Positions 35,462 to 45,054 of a DNA stretch of 64,000 nt are shown here, piece by piece; position 1 is the stretch's first letter, and every line of letters starts with the position of its first letter. The position numbers and the translations under genes are program-made. The DNA lies in the NCBI RefSeq assembly GCF_028356935.1, contig NZ_CP102798.1, positions 3,224,001 to 3,288,000 on the forward strand. Reading direction: 5' to 3'. Below the pieces are notes generated by a model. That model had not been told where the DNA came from and made no database searches. It was given only the letters and a program-made list of their open reading frames with translations. The stretch is from Lysinibacillus sp. OF-1. GTDB taxonomy: Bacteria > Bacillota > Bacilli > Bacillales_A > Planococcaceae.

Positions 35462-38400
35462 TTAGAATGCTAGTTGTTGTGCTACACGTTTTAATTGACG
35501 TGCATTTTCTGATGGGCTTAAAGGTGTTGGTGAATGTAAATGCACCTCTTGATGTACACCTTTATCATTTGTACCTTGTCCACCTTCACCGTTCACATCA
35601 ACATCTACTTTTACTTTGTGTTCAATTTCCGTTTGTATGGCATCGATGGCACCATTAATGTCGTTAATAATATCGCTAACTTCAACGTGCGGTTGAATCC
35701 ATTCAGCTACTCTTTCAGCAGCTTTAATGGCATCCGATTTCATGTCAGCTAGACCGATAATAATTCCTTTCACCAAGTTATGGCCAATCATCTTCTTACC
35801 CCATCGGCTCGGACTATGAATGTCTAAAGCACTTTGGATAGTGGCTTTGATACTCTCGGCAATGGATTGAGCTTGTGCGAGAAGGTCAGGCGTTAATTCT
35901 GATAATCCTTGTTGCATACCTTTAATCACATTACGGCCAATCTGAGGCATTGTAGCAACCATAGCATTGAATTGATTGACGGTACCTGTACGCACTTCTT
36001 TAATTTTGTTGGCCCATTCCGTTTTATAGGTATCTAACTGCGTAGCCGTTTCAGCTGTTAATTCTTCAATCTTTTTAGCAGTATCTTCTTTCATTCCTGT
36101 TAGCTCTAATTCAGCTTGGGAACGTGCTAGGTTAGATTTCTCTTGCCATAATGCTACATATTCGGCAAGCTGCGTAGCACTCAAAGTATTTAAGGCTGCG
36201 ATTTCAGCAGATGCAGATGGTCCTAATGCTTGTAGTTCGGCTAACAAACCTTGGTCAATGCCTTTAGCCCCTAGTGCTTGTAAATTGGCTGCCCACTCTT
36301 TAAATGCCTCGTTCTGCCCTCTCAAGTTATCGATTAACTTTTGACCTGATACAGCTGCCTTCTCTTCCATTTCATCGAAGATACCAGCAACACTATATAA
36401 TGATTGCGTTCGTGATTTAACTGCATCCTCATATTCTTGTGTAAGTGCTTTGGATCCATCGATGAGTTTTTGATTAGCCTCTTGAATCTTGGATGTGTAT
36501 TCTTCATTGAGAGATACCAACTTTTCATGAATTTCTTTCTTTGTTTGTGCCACCTTTTCTTCGTAGTAAATACGTTCCTCACTACCTGCTTTGTATTGCT
36601 TCATATACTTTTCATAAGCAGCCAGTTCCTGAGTAAGTGACAATTGATTGAAATTCTTTTTACGATCAATGTAATTTTTCTCTTTCTCAAACTGCTCTTT
36701 GGCAAGTTCAGCCATTGCTTTGTTGTAATTATTCTGTGCTTTAATACGCTCTTTTGTATTTTCCTTAAACAGAGTAGTTGCATACTTCCAGTACCCTGCT
36801 TGTTGTTCAGTAGACCATAATTCAAGTGATTCTTTATTAGATACATACTGCTCTAAAGCTTCTAACGTTTCAGCTTGTGACTTACTTCTTGCTTTAGCTA
36901 GTGCTTCAGCTTCTTGTTTGGCTAATTTTTGACGACTAGCTGCAGCATCAGCCAAGATGTTATTAATGCGTTGTTGTTGAGCCTTCGTATTTGTTTGAGT
37001 CTTTTTTGATGCCGATGCTTTAATAACTGAAATTTGTTGTTCAGTTTTACGGTCAAGATCAGCACGTTTCTTAGCATAATCTTTTTGAATGGCAAGAGCA
37101 TTAGCGCTTGTATTGGAGGTTGTATTTTTAACAATATAATTAATGTTATCCATCGCTGATTTCGTTGTTGTAATAGACTTGCTGAAATCAGGGATAGCCT
37201 TGCCAGCCATGGTATTTGTCGCCTTTTGAACTACGTTAGTAGCAGATTCAATACCCTTAGCAACGCCAATGGGAATCCATTTAGCTAAAGCGATCATGAC
37301 GCGAGATGGCGAGTGAATACCTAGTTTGTTTCGTAGCCATTCTGGTAATAATTCAGCTAGCTCCATAACCTTTGCTTTTACCTTGCCGAACCAGTTATTG
37401 ATCCCTGTCACTAAACCAGCTACAATATATTCCCCAATCTTCACTAGACTAATGTTTTCTAGGAATGATTTAGCTGCATTCCATCCATTAACGACAGCCA
37501 TTTTGACATTCTCCATCGCTGTTGAAACAGTGGTTTTAAATCCGTTCCATATCGTTTCAATCACGTTTTTAATGCCATTCAGTATTGTAGAAACTGTGTT
37601 CTTAATGCCTGTCCAAATGCTTTTGATAACGTTAGCAATAGCATTCAATACGGTTGAAATGAAATTTTTAATCCCATTCCAAACTGACCGGACAAGACCA
37701 GAGATGCTTGTAAACATATTATCTAAAAATGAGGCAATACTACGCCAAATACTCATAAAAATTGATTTGATACCGTTTAGAATCGTATTAAAGAAAGATT
37801 TTATACTGTTCCAAATCGACATAATCGTAGATTTAATACCACTAAAAATAGTCGTAACAGTATTTTTAATCGTATTTAGAGTATTCGTGAATATTCCTTT
37901 AATAGCTGTCCAAATGCCTTGTAAGAATGTCTTAGCAGTGGAGCCAAAAGCTTTGAGTGGGCCAAGTAATTTACCTACAAAGTAAAGATTCACAGCACCC
38001 CAGATAGCTTGTAATGCTCCACCTAAGATCTGCTTAACTCCATCCCATACACCCTTCCAATCTCCTTGGAACAATGATGTGAACACCTTTACAATGCCTA
38101 GAATAATATCAATTGCACCTTTAATGACATTCATTATCGCGTCCCAAGTAGAGACAATTAAAGCTTTCACAACAGGCCACACAAACTTCATGATATCTCC
38201 TATGACTGTCATGGCTGTTGTCACTACATCACCAATAAACTTCCAAATTGTAGAGGCAGTTGCCTTAATGCTTTCTTGGTTTTCATTCCAAAATGACGTT
38301 ATCTGTGTCCAAACTGACATGATCGAGTTTTTAATTGCTGTTACGGCCATGGATATCCCTGTTTTAATTACTTCCCAAGCAGTTTGAACTTGTGACCTAA

Positions 38401-40012
38401 ATTTATCGTTAGTTTGATACAGGCGTACCAAGATCGCAATGAAAGCTACTATAGCGATGACAACTAAACCAACTGGATTTGTAATTAAACCTAAACCACT
38501 TCCAAACCTTGTTGCAAAAGCCATCACTTTAGTACCTAGAGTTGCCATGGTCCCACCAAAATTTGTGAATAAACCTCCCACTACCTTTAAGGCCTTTCCT
38601 AAGCCAGCTGTTAAGGTTGGACCTAATCCTTTAAATAATTTACTAAAAGCAATAACATTAGGCACTACTGCTAGTAAGATACCACCTAATGAAATTAGTC
38701 CAGCTAGAATCACGCCTATAGCACGATTACCTTCCATTGCAGAGTTAGTGAACTCTAAAAATTTATTAGCAATGTTAATAATAGCTGCACCAAGAGGAGC
38801 CATACCGATACCCAAGTTCACAAGAAACTTAGTGAGATTACCAATTAGTTGCAATACACTCGGCGCTGTTTGCTGTACATAGGATAAGAATGTTTGGAAT
38901 CCTTGATTTTGCGAAAGACTAGCTGACCATTCTTTAAATCGAGCCATCATTGCTACCAGACCGTCCATCATACCTGATGATGAACCAGCAAATGCGCTAA
39001 AAAAGTAAACTATGCCGGCTGTAGCATCTCTGAAGATTGCTCTAATCTTTGGCATATTTTCATTTACGTAATCCATAAATTTTTGGAACTTTGCACTACC
39101 ACTTAACCCGTTCGCCCACTCCGCAAAACGAGCAGTCATATCCTCGAAGCCTTTTGCAGTACTTGCACTTAATGGAGCAAACGCTGTAAGCATGGATAAC
39201 AAACCTTTAAACACGTTGCCAAATGCACGTCCAAATGTCTCGAGCATTGGACCACCAGAAGTATTCAGGTATTCCAAAAACTTTTGAATTGGTGGAGAGT
39301 CTAGTGATTGATTAAGCTGATCCATTAATTTTGCAACTGCTTGAGCACTAGATAAAAATAAGGGCCTTAGTTTAGTAAGTAATGTATTTGTGAACTGCAT
39401 AGCACTTGTAAAAGCTTGCAGGACTGGTTTTTCAGTCTCTTTTACTAAGGACTGATATGTTTTTTTCATTGCATCAAAGGATTGTTTTGCTTTACTTTGA
39501 GTGGCGTTTAACTTCGCATTTTCGTCAAATAATTTTTTGATGGTTGGTATTGCTACAATCGCAAATGCGCCAGCTGCAGCACCTGCGCTAACAAATGCTC
39601 CTGCTAAAGCAAAAGTAGAGCCTGCAACAGTCCCAATCATTGGACCTAAGTTCGCAATTGCTACCCCTAAATTAGCGATCAATGGAGATATAGCAGGGAA
39701 GACCGCCATTAACGTACCCATAAGCGTGTGTTGCATTAGCTCGCCAAATGCCCGAATGTTTGTCGCTATACGATTTATACTGTTCTGGAATTCTTGTATT
39801 CGTGCCTCTATCTTAATGACGACTTTCTCTCGCACTAATGCAGCTATACGAGCACGTATTTCAGCCATGCGGCGGCGAAATTCACTAACGTCCGCACCAA
39901 TGTCTACACGAACGTCATTTGCAGTAGTTCGTATCGTATTCTGGACTTGTCGCATACGAGCCATAAACTCAGTGATACGTGCACCAATACGCGCTGTAAA
40001 GTTCCCGTTCAT
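35462..40012 (-). CDS. Tail tape measure protein
   Basis: 1,516 residues. Long helical N-terminal part, hydrophobic Ala/Gly-rich segments (about 140-165, 430-460), then tandem Trp-containing helical repeats (WNSIKSFFNTILNGIKSIF and similar, about residues 680-860), and a coiled coil (about 990-1180). The GLxxG-type IHSPSR motif (KLGIHSPSRVM, ALDIHSPSRWG) occurs twice. It sets tail length; at about 0.15 nm per residue the tail would be near 225 nm. Confidence 0.95.
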   Translation of the reverse strand: MNGNFTARIGARITEFMARMRQVQNTIRTTANDVRVDIGADVSEFRRRMAEIRARIAALVREKVVIKIEARIQEFQNSINRIATNIRAFGELMQHTLMGTLMAVFPAISPLIANLGVAIANLGPMIGTVAGSTFALAGAFVSAGAAAGAFAIVAIPTIKKLFDENAKLNATQSKAKQSFDAMKKTYQSLVKETEKPVLQAFTSAMQFTNTLLTKLRPLFLSSAQAVAKLMDQLNQSLDSPPIQKFLEYLNTSGGPMLETFGRAFGNVFKGLLSMLTAFAPLSASTAKGFEDMTARFAEWANGLSGSAKFQKFMDYVNENMPKIRAIFRDATAGIVYFFSAFAGSSSGMMDGLVAMMARFKEWSASLSQNQGFQTFLSYVQQTAPSVLQLIGNLTKFLVNLGIGMAPLGAAIINIANKFLEFTNSAMEGNRAIGVILAGLISLGGILLAVVPNVIAFSKLFKGLGPTLTAGLGKALKVVGGLFTNFGGTMATLGTKVMAFATRFGSGLGLITNPVGLVVIAIVAFIAILVRLYQTNDKFRSQVQTAWEVIKTGISMAVTAIKNSIMSVWTQITSFWNENQESIKATASTIWKFIGDVVTTAMTVIGDIMKFVWPVVKALIVSTWDAIMNVIKGAIDIILGIVKVFTSLFQGDWKGVWDGVKQILGGALQAIWGAVNLYFVGKLLGPLKAFGSTAKTFLQGIWTAIKGIFTNTLNTIKNTVTTIFSGIKSTIMSIWNSIKSFFNTILNGIKSIFMSIWRSIASFLDNMFTSISGLVRSVWNGIKNFISTVLNAIANVIKSIWTGIKNTVSTILNGIKNVIETIWNGFKTTVSTAMENVKMAVVNGWNAAKSFLENISLVKIGEYIVAGLVTGINNWFGKVKAKVMELAELLPEWLRNKLGIHSPSRVMIALAKWIPIGVAKGIESATNVVQKATNTMAGKAIPDFSKSITTTKSAMDNINYIVKNTTSNTSANALAIQKDYAKKRADLDRKTEQQISVIKASASKKTQTNTKAQQQRINNILADAAASRQKLAKQEAEALAKARSKSQAETLEALEQYVSNKESLELWSTEQQAGYWKYATTLFKENTKERIKAQNNYNKAMAELAKEQFEKEKNYIDRKKNFNQLSLTQELAAYEKYMKQYKAGSEERIYYEEKVAQTKKEIHEKLVSLNEEYTSKIQEANQKLIDGSKALTQEYEDAVKSRTQSLYSVAGIFDEMEEKAAVSGQKLIDNLRGQNEAFKEWAANLQALGAKGIDQGLLAELQALGPSASAEIAALNTLSATQLAEYVALWQEKSNLARSQAELELTGMKEDTAKKIEELTAETATQLDTYKTEWANKIKEVRTGTVNQFNAMVATMPQIGRNVIKGMQQGLSELTPDLLAQAQSIAESIKATIQSALDIHSPSRWGKKMIGHNLVKGIIIGLADMKSDAIKAAERVAEWIQPHVEVSDIINDINGAIDAIQTEIEHKVKVDVDVNGEGGQGTNDKGVHQEVHLHSPTPLSPSENARQLKRVAQQLAF

Positions 40013-40017
40013 CTACT

Positions 40018-40494
40018 TCACCTCTTCTTGTTAAAGTTCTCAGCCCATTTCTTCATGGCTTCTTGTGCCTTAGCATGACGTGTAGTATCAATTTTCTTTG
40101 ATTCTTTCCAAGCGTTATCACCGTCAATAATTCGCTTACGAGCACTTCTAGCGTCAAACAAGTCCTTCTCTATGTTCAACTTTTTCTTATTAGCAGCGAT
40201 ACGATGAAATACAGCCATACGAGCCATGTTTTCTAAGTCGTCAACATCTTGGAGAAGAGCTCCCTTTTTAAATGCTTTGTACTCATTAGGCGTCCATGAC
40301 ATGATTAGATCCACTTCATAGATACCCATGTTTTGCGCTGCATCGGTTAAAACTTCGAGCCATTCTAGTCCGTCAACTCGGTTTCGCCCAACAACTCCGC
40401 CTTGGCGTCCATAAATATTTGAATGCCCTTCTCGTTCTCGGCTTTTTCCTCGTCTGTCTTGCCCATCGTTTTGAATAGCTCTAAGTTCTTCCAA
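40018..40494 (-). CDS. Tail assembly chaperone, downstream (T) frame
   Basis: The open frame (158 codons to its first start) overlaps the upstream chaperone by 130 bases in the -1 frame, the arrangement of gpG/gpGT pairs. The part beyond the upstream stop reads GLEWLEVLTDAAQNMGIYEVDLIMSWTPNEYKAF, typical of T domains, while the part inside the overlap looks non-coding. So it is probably made only as a frameshift fusion. An A-rich slippery candidate is GAGGAAAAAGC (40441-40451), not proven. Confidence 0.7.
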   Translation of the reverse strand: MEELRAIQNDGQDRRGKSREREGHSNIYGRQGGVVGRNRVDGLEWLEVLTDAAQNMGIYEVDLIMSWTPNEYKAFKKGALLQDVDDLENMARMAVFHRIAANKKKLNIEKDLFDARSARKRIIDGDNAWKESKKIDTTRHAKAQEAMKKWAENFNKKR

Positions 40495-40838
40495 AACATC
40501 TTGGCATCTCTTTTGAAAAAACCCGAAGAATCAATTTCACGAAACGCCTCTTTGAACAGTTCTTCTGTACCTTCGTCTTCATCAATTCGTGCTTCTAAAC
40601 CTTTCTCGATTTCAGCAATTGTTGGGCGTCCTTTAGTCCCCAAGTGAGCTAAACCGCAATCCCAAAAAGCTTTTAATGCGTCTATATCAAATTGTAGTAA
40701 TCCTGTATAAATAGAACTAAAACCACCCACTTCATTACCATCCTTGTCAGTTTGGTTGTAGTTTTTATCTGCTAAATTTTTAAATGCGAAACCAAATTTC
40801 GCGTCGTGTTGTTTACCTGCAATTGTTAATGTAGCCAT
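40365..40838 (-). CDS. Tail assembly chaperone (gpG-like)
   Basis: 157 residues of the phage tail assembly chaperone family (LTIAGKQHDAKFGFAFKNLADKNY, YTGLLQFDIDALKAFWDCGLAHL). Placed between the major tail protein and tape measure genes. It coats the tape measure during tail assembly. A -1 frameshift near its end would produce the longer gpGT form. Confidence 0.85.
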   Translation of the reverse strand: MATLTIAGKQHDAKFGFAFKNLADKNYNQTDKDGNEVGGFSSIYTGLLQFDIDALKAFWDCGLAHLGTKGRPTIAEIEKGLEARIDEDEGTEELFKEAFREIDSSGFFKRDAKMFWKNLELFKTMGKTDEEKAENEKGIQIFMDAKAELLGETELTD

Positions 40839-40874
40839 GTTATATAGCCCTCCTAATGTTTTTAAGTAAAAGAA

Positions 40875-40896
40875 AAAGCACCCCTGAGAGTGCTTT
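40875..40896 (-). terminator. Terminator after the major tail protein gene
   Basis: The stem AAAGCAC / GTGCTTT with an 8-base loop is followed on the minus strand by TTTTTCTTTT. Confidence 0.75.
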
Positions 40897-40898
40897 GA

Positions 40899-41669
40899 TT
40901 ACGATTCTGTGACTGTTACAGCGACAGTTGCTGTTTTACCACCACTTACCGTTGTAATCGTTATTGTTGCTGAACCTTCTGCCACGCCTGTGATTAATCC
41001 AGCGGATGTCACCGTAGCAACAGCCTCGTCACTTGAAACGAATGTAACGTTTTTATTGGCTGCCTCCGCTGGAAGAACAGTCACTGTAAGTTGACGAGTA
41101 CTGCCTACTACTACCGATGTTGTTTGTGGTGTTACTGATACACTCTCCACTACTACACTTTCCGTTTGATCCTTACCAAATTCGCCCGACTTTTCACCAG
41201 GTGTTTCGAAGCCGTACGTTGCAAATTCAATTACCTCTTGCGGAAGTTTAGGCAATTTACCTTGTTGTGATTTACCAATGACTTGTAATGTTGCAGACAA
41301 CTCCTGGAAGCCATCGCCTGGAGATGACTTCTCCACCGATTCAACTAACGTGTAGGCAAAATTCGCGTCATGCGTATCATCATCATTTACTTTTAAATCA
41401 ACTTCCCACACTTTTAATTGCTTTTCATTTCGAATGGCATCGAGAATTGCTTTTTGTCCAGGATCATTTTTATCACCATAAGCTGTGATTTCGAATGACT
41501 CACTGGATTGCCCATAAGCTAAAATACGTCCAAATTTAGTTTGCTCATCTACTAATTCACTCTCAAGCGAGTAACTATTTTCAGTAAGATTTCCGATTAA
41601 GAAACCATCTGAGCCAAGTGCTGCATCTGCTAATTGTACGAGCAAGACCGTGTCTTTACCGTTTTGCAT
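40899..41669 (-). CDS. Major tail protein with C-terminal BIG2-type Ig-like domain
   Basis: 256 residues: an N-terminal tail-tube domain of about 165 residues, then a linker and a complete BIG2 bacterial Ig-like domain (about 172-255: SVSVTPQTTSVVVGSTRQL ... GSATITITTVSGGK). Ig-like additions on tail tubes project outward and may bind host surface sugars. Length and place upstream of the chaperones are typical. Confidence 0.93.
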   Translation of the reverse strand: MQNGKDTVLLVQLADAALGSDGFLIGNLTENSYSLESELVDEQTKFGRILAYGQSSESFEITAYGDKNDPGQKAILDAIRNEKQLKVWEVDLKVNDDDTHDANFAYTLVESVEKSSPGDGFQELSATLQVIGKSQQGKLPKLPQEVIEFATYGFETPGEKSGEFGKDQTESVVVESVSVTPQTTSVVVGSTRQLTVTVLPAEAANKNVTFVSSDEAVATVTSAGLITGVAEGSATITITTVSGGKTATVAVTVTES

Positions 41670-41694
41670 AAGTATTTTCCCTCCTAAAATAAAA

Positions 41695-41713
41695 ACAGCC
41701 CATTTAGGACTGT
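41695..41713 (-). terminator. Terminator after the DUF3168 tail-completion gene
   Basis: The stem ACAGCCC / GGACTGT (one mismatch) is followed on the minus strand by TTTTTATTTT and abuts the stop of the 41713 gene. Confidence 0.65.
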
Positions 41714-42156
41714 CAGATGTTTTGTACTTTATATTGAATTGTTAAAATGCCATGTTTTACACCTGGGCTATTATCGTCAATAACACGAGATTCACGTATT
41801 GTGACACTTAATACTCTCGCACCTGGTATTGGATAGTTTCGACCCATAAGAGCCTGTTGACAAGCTGATAACATCTCGTATACTACGCGCTTGCCGCTGT
41901 AATCATCGTTATCCTTCCACCAAGTGTGTATCGTAAATGTGATAGTTTCGATATTACTGGTTTTGGTATTAAATGGGCTCGTGTAAGGCTCTGAGATTGT
42001 TATATATGGATACGGTGTATTCTCATCGACTGCATCATAAACACCAAGATCATCTTCATCTTTTCGTGTAATGGATGTTAGAGCTTGACTAGCCGTTAAC
42101 TTTTGAAAAATAGCTTTCTGCAATTCAAAGAAAGGCAAGGCATAGTAATTACTCAT
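41713..42156 (-). CDS. Tail completion protein (DUF3168-like)
   Basis: 147 residues from ATG 42156, overlapping the HK97-gp10 gene stop by 4 bases. The YPYITISEP and IHTWWKDNDDYSGKRVVYEMLSACQQAL segments are characteristic. Such proteins connect the head-tail joint to the tail tube. Confidence 0.88.
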   Translation of the reverse strand: MSNYYALPFFELQKAIFQKLTASQALTSITRKDEDDLGVYDAVDENTPYPYITISEPYTSPFNTKTSNIETITFTIHTWWKDNDDYSGKRVVYEMLSACQQALMGRNYPIPGARVLSVTIRESRVIDDNSPGVKHGILTIQYKVQNI

Positions 42157-42569
42157 AAGCCTAATCGCCTCATTTCTCTTTCGAAGTATTCTCGACCAGC
42201 ATCTACAGCAGGACCCCAAAATGGTTGAGCTCTCATACCTTCAGTAGTTACATATCGACCTAGTTTTGTGCTGAAATACGTCCATGGTGTTCTACGGCCA
42301 TTTCCATTCTCAGCATAAATACCGGTCCCATGCTCCACATAAATTGCATAATGGACCCCTACTGAAACGACCGCATTGTATTTACCTAACATCTTCATTT
42401 CGATTGAATCACGTAAGCTACCGTCATCTACAGGAGCTAAAGCTTTAGCCTGCGTTTGAATAAGCCTCGCCGTCTCGTATATGATGTCTGATACTTTATC
42501 TAGTAAACCTTCTTCAAACCTTTGTGCTGCCCTTAGTAATCGTCGTCCACTGAATGTAATCCTAGCCAT
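42153..42569 (-). CDS. HK97 gp10-like head-tail component
   Basis: 138 residues with LIQTQAKALAPVDDGSLRDSI and VSVGVHYAIYVEHGTG, hallmarks of HK97 gp10 tail-joining proteins. It adjoins neighbours without gaps. Confidence 0.93.
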   Translation of the reverse strand: MARITFSGRRLLRAAQRFEEGLLDKVSDIIYETARLIQTQAKALAPVDDGSLRDSIEMKMLGKYNAVVSVGVHYAIYVEHGTGIYAENGNGRRTPWTYFSTKLGRYVTTEGMRAQPFWGPAVDAGREYFEREMRRLGL

Positions 42570-42886
42570 TATTCAGTCACCAACTTTAACGCCACACGCA
42601 TGATTTCATGTTGTCCCCCTTGATCTTCAGGACGGCCAGCGAAAGCATAAATTTCACCATCAAATCGTAGTTGCATATTAGATTTTAAATCTGTGCGATA
42701 AGGGTAATACATAAAACGATCAAGTGGGTTTTGAACCTGATGCGCTAATAACCTCTCTTTAGATGTTGGTGTATCAACGAATGCCTCAATGGTATCAACA
42801 AGAGACCACTCTGTTATAGAGCCCCCTGCACCATCAGATACCTTACGTTTCTGAACTACTTCAACCTCATGAGGAAATTGTTTCAT
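42569..42886 (-). CDS. Head-tail adaptor (head closure) protein
   Basis: 105 residues with the phage head-tail joining family pattern (VEVVQKRKVSDGAGGSITEW, ERLLAHQVQNPLDRFMYYPYR). It seals the packaged head before tail attachment. Confidence 0.88.
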   Translation of the reverse strand: MKQFPHEVEVVQKRKVSDGAGGSITEWSLVDTIEAFVDTPTSKERLLAHQVQNPLDRFMYYPYRTDLKSNMQLRFDGEIYAFAGRPEDQGGQHEIMRVALKLVTE

Positions 42887-42887
42887 G

Positions 42888-43223
42888 CTACCACCTCAGC
42901 TTTCTATATGGCTTTAATGGCTTATAAACTGTTGCTGGAATCTCGTCTGAAAATGAATAAGCCACCGTCCCCATGGATCTACTAACTAAACCTAACTCAG
43001 TAGTTTCGAAAAACTTACATCCCTTTGCAATGAATAGCTTCATAGCACTTTGTTTCTGCCTATCTGCACCCTTTGACATGTCAAACATGTTATTGGTCCA
43101 TGAACAGCCAATGTCGTAGAGAACAGGCGCTAGTGCTGTGTAATGGTCTACTAATTGGGTAGTGGATTTATCGTTATTTAATGAAATGATTTCATTGATT
43201 TCGTCATTTGTCGGATTCCACAT
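42888..43223 (-). CDS. Head-tail connector protein
   Basis: 111 residues. Its place after the capsid and its size fit the gp6/Yqbg type of DNA-packaging connector; sequence signature is weak. The start overlaps the SAP-like gene by 20 bases. Confidence 0.7.
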   Translation of the reverse strand: MWNPTNDEINEIISLNNDKSTTQLVDHYTALAPVLYDIGCSWTNNMFDMSKGADRQKQSAMKLFIAKGCKFFETTELGLVSRSMGTVAYSFSDEIPATVYKPLKPYRKLRW

Positions 43224-43425
43224 TTACAACACCACCTGAGAGCATTTCAATTAGCTCTTCTTCTGTTTTATTTGAATACCCCTTAATACCACGCACTTTG
43301 CACAAATCTCGTAACTCTTTAACAGTTAATTCTTCAAGATTTGGGGACGTTTCTTGTTTTAGTGAACTATTGACTTTCTCTTCTGTAGATTCCTTTTTTA
43401 CATTATGATAACGGCGCAAAAGCAT
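43204..43425 (-). CDS. Small protein with SAP/HeH-like DNA-binding motif
   Basis: 73 residues; the C-terminal LTVKELRDLCKVRGIKGYSNKTEEELIEML is a SAP/Rho-N-like helix-extension-helix fold. Similar small proteins lie after the capsid gene in many siphoviruses and may touch DNA or the connector. Confidence 0.8.
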   Translation of the reverse strand: MLLRRYHNVKKESTEEKVNSSLKQETSPNLEELTVKELRDLCKVRGIKGYSNKTEEELIEMLSGGVVNVESDK

Positions 43426-43452
43426 ACTCTTCCCTCCTTTTCACAAATAAAA

Positions 43453-43473
43453 AGAGAGGTGTATATCCTCTCT
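43453..43473 (-). terminator. Terminator after the major capsid gene
   Basis: The stem AGAGAGG / CCTCTCT with a 7-base loop is followed on the minus strand by TTTTTATTT. It overlaps the capsid stop codon. Confidence 0.8.
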
Positions 43474-44329
43474 AAGTAGTGGCGATTTTCACAACACCGT
43501 TATCGTTGTAAAGGTTAGTTGTATAGTGTGCGTTGGCTGCTACAACAACTGTACGAGCTAGAATATCTTCGTCCTTTTTCACGTCAACTTCTTTTTTATT
43601 CACAATTTCAACTGCACCGAATTTCTGTAAAAATGCTGTACCTTCAGTTAAACGATTAGAACGTTCGATATCTTTAACACCAACTAATTCAGCAACTTTG
43701 CCTTTAGCTATTGCTGTTTCCTGAATACTACCACCTACAGTAAATAAAGATTTCACTAATTTTGTATAGTCTTTAGGGTGAATAAATAGTACACATTCAA
43801 CTTCTCCTTCATCACCAAAAACATCTTTAGCATCAATAATAGCAGTTGGAGTGACAGGTGCAGCATTATGAGATAACAAGGAAGTATTTAAAGTAGCTAG
43901 ATAATCGATTTCAACTTTATCTTTCATTGCTAAAAGTAGTTGTTTTTCAGCTTCATTTAACGTTCCTTTAACGTTTGTAATAATCGCTTTTTCGGTAATT
44001 TCGATTGCTTTACCTGTTTCTTTTACCGTTACTTGGGAAGTAGTCATGCTGAGCTTTGTAGTGTCCATTGGCACACCTTCTTGTAAATCAGCAGCTGGAC
44101 CAACATACCCGTATTTTGGGCGAGTAATCGTATCACCTGGTTGACCTACTAACGTATTGTCAGTCGTTGCGTATGGTGCAAAACGAATAGCTTTAGGCAG
44201 TTTTGCTGAAATTGCATCTGCTAAAACCTCTGGATTAATTAGATCAGCAGCTTTTGTTTGAGCAAACATCTGGATGTTTAAGCTTTGAAATTGTTTGTTC
44301 AAAAATTGTAAACCAATTACTTTCTTCAT
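43472..44329 (-). CDS. Major capsid protein, N4-gp56 family
   Basis: 285 residues from ATG 44329 (AGGAG 7 bases upstream; the ATG at 44335 is too close to the site). NIQMFAQTKAADLINPEVLADAISAKL and GQPGDTITRPKYGYVGPAADLQEG are family signatures. It forms an HK97-fold shell. A scaffold gene lies directly upstream. Confidence 0.93.
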   Translation of the reverse strand: MKKVIGLQFLNKQFQSLNIQMFAQTKAADLINPEVLADAISAKLPKAIRFAPYATTDNTLVGQPGDTITRPKYGYVGPAADLQEGVPMDTTKLSMTTSQVTVKETGKAIEITEKAIITNVKGTLNEAEKQLLLAMKDKVEIDYLATLNTSLLSHNAAPVTPTAIIDAKDVFGDEGEVECVLFIHPKDYTKLVKSLFTVGGSIQETAIAKGKVAELVGVKDIERSNRLTEGTAFLQKFGAVEIVNKKEVDVKKDEDILARTVVVAANAHYTTNLYNDNGVVKIATT

Positions 44330-44339
44330 ATTCATTCTC

Positions 44340-44930
44340 CTATTCTTTCAATGATTTATAGAGCTCATAGTCTGTGTTATATAGCTCAGTTTTCTCACTA
44401 ATACTCATGGCATCGAATTGTTCCTTGGTCACTTTTGGCTTACCACCTCCCCCTGGATTTGGAGGCGTATACCCCTTCAATCCTTCAGGTGTAAATAGGT
44501 AATCATCAGATGCTTTTAATGCTGTTAATTGTTCATCAAGGCCAAGTAACTTATCACCATCTAACTTTATAGCTTCTAAATTTAGATTTGCTCTAACAGC
44601 TTTAACGTTTTTTGCTTTTGCATCACGTAACGCGCTATCTAATGCATGCTCAAAATCACGTTTTTGTAATTCAGCTTCATGATCTGCTTTTGCATTTGCA
44701 TTTTCTTGTTGCAAGCGAGTAATTTCAGTTTGCAACTCTTCGTTGCCTGCTGCCTTTGTCTGTAATGTTTTTAACTGTGTATCTCGTTCAGCAATAGTTT
44801 CGTTTGCTGTTTTAAGTTCCTGTATTTTGTCATCAAGACGTGATTTGGGAACCATCTGACCATAACCTTCAATTACTTTATCTGCTTGTTCCTCTGTTAA
44901 ACCTAATGCAATTAAATCTTCTTTTTTCAT
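44340..44930 (-). CDS. Phage scaffold protein (GP20-like)
   Basis: 196 residues dominated by a coiled coil (about 30-105), with MKKEDLIALGLTEEQADKVI at the start and a KEQFDAMSISEKTELYNTDYELY C terminus. Typical of minor structural GP20/scaffold proteins that direct capsid assembly. It is directly upstream of the capsid gene. Confidence 0.88.
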   Translation of the reverse strand: MKKEDLIALGLTEEQADKVIEGYGQMVPKSRLDDKIQELKTANETIAERDTQLKTLQTKAAGNEELQTEITRLQQENANAKADHEAELQKRDFEHALDSALRDAKAKNVKAVRANLNLEAIKLDGDKLLGLDEQLTALKASDDYLFTPEGLKGYTPPNPGGGGKPKVTKEQFDAMSISEKTELYNTDYELYKSLKE

Positions 44931-45036
44931 GTGATATACCTCCTATTTCGCATTATCGTAGTACGCACGATAGGGTTTTGGTTTGTTACTTTAACGTCTG
45001 CAAACGCCAAAAAGACGGGTTTTAGGCATAATAAAA

Positions 45037-45054
45037 AGCCGTATGACTACAGCT
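45037..45054 (-). terminator. Terminator after the minor head protein gene
   Basis: A 7-bp stem with one wobble (AGCCGTA / TACAGCT) is followed on the minus strand by TTTTTATTAT and overlaps the stop codon. Confidence 0.65.

Noticed and set aside
37326..40034. Plus-strand open frames opposite the tape measure gene
   Set aside because: They are antisense shadows of a long repetitive coding sequence, without ribosome sites.
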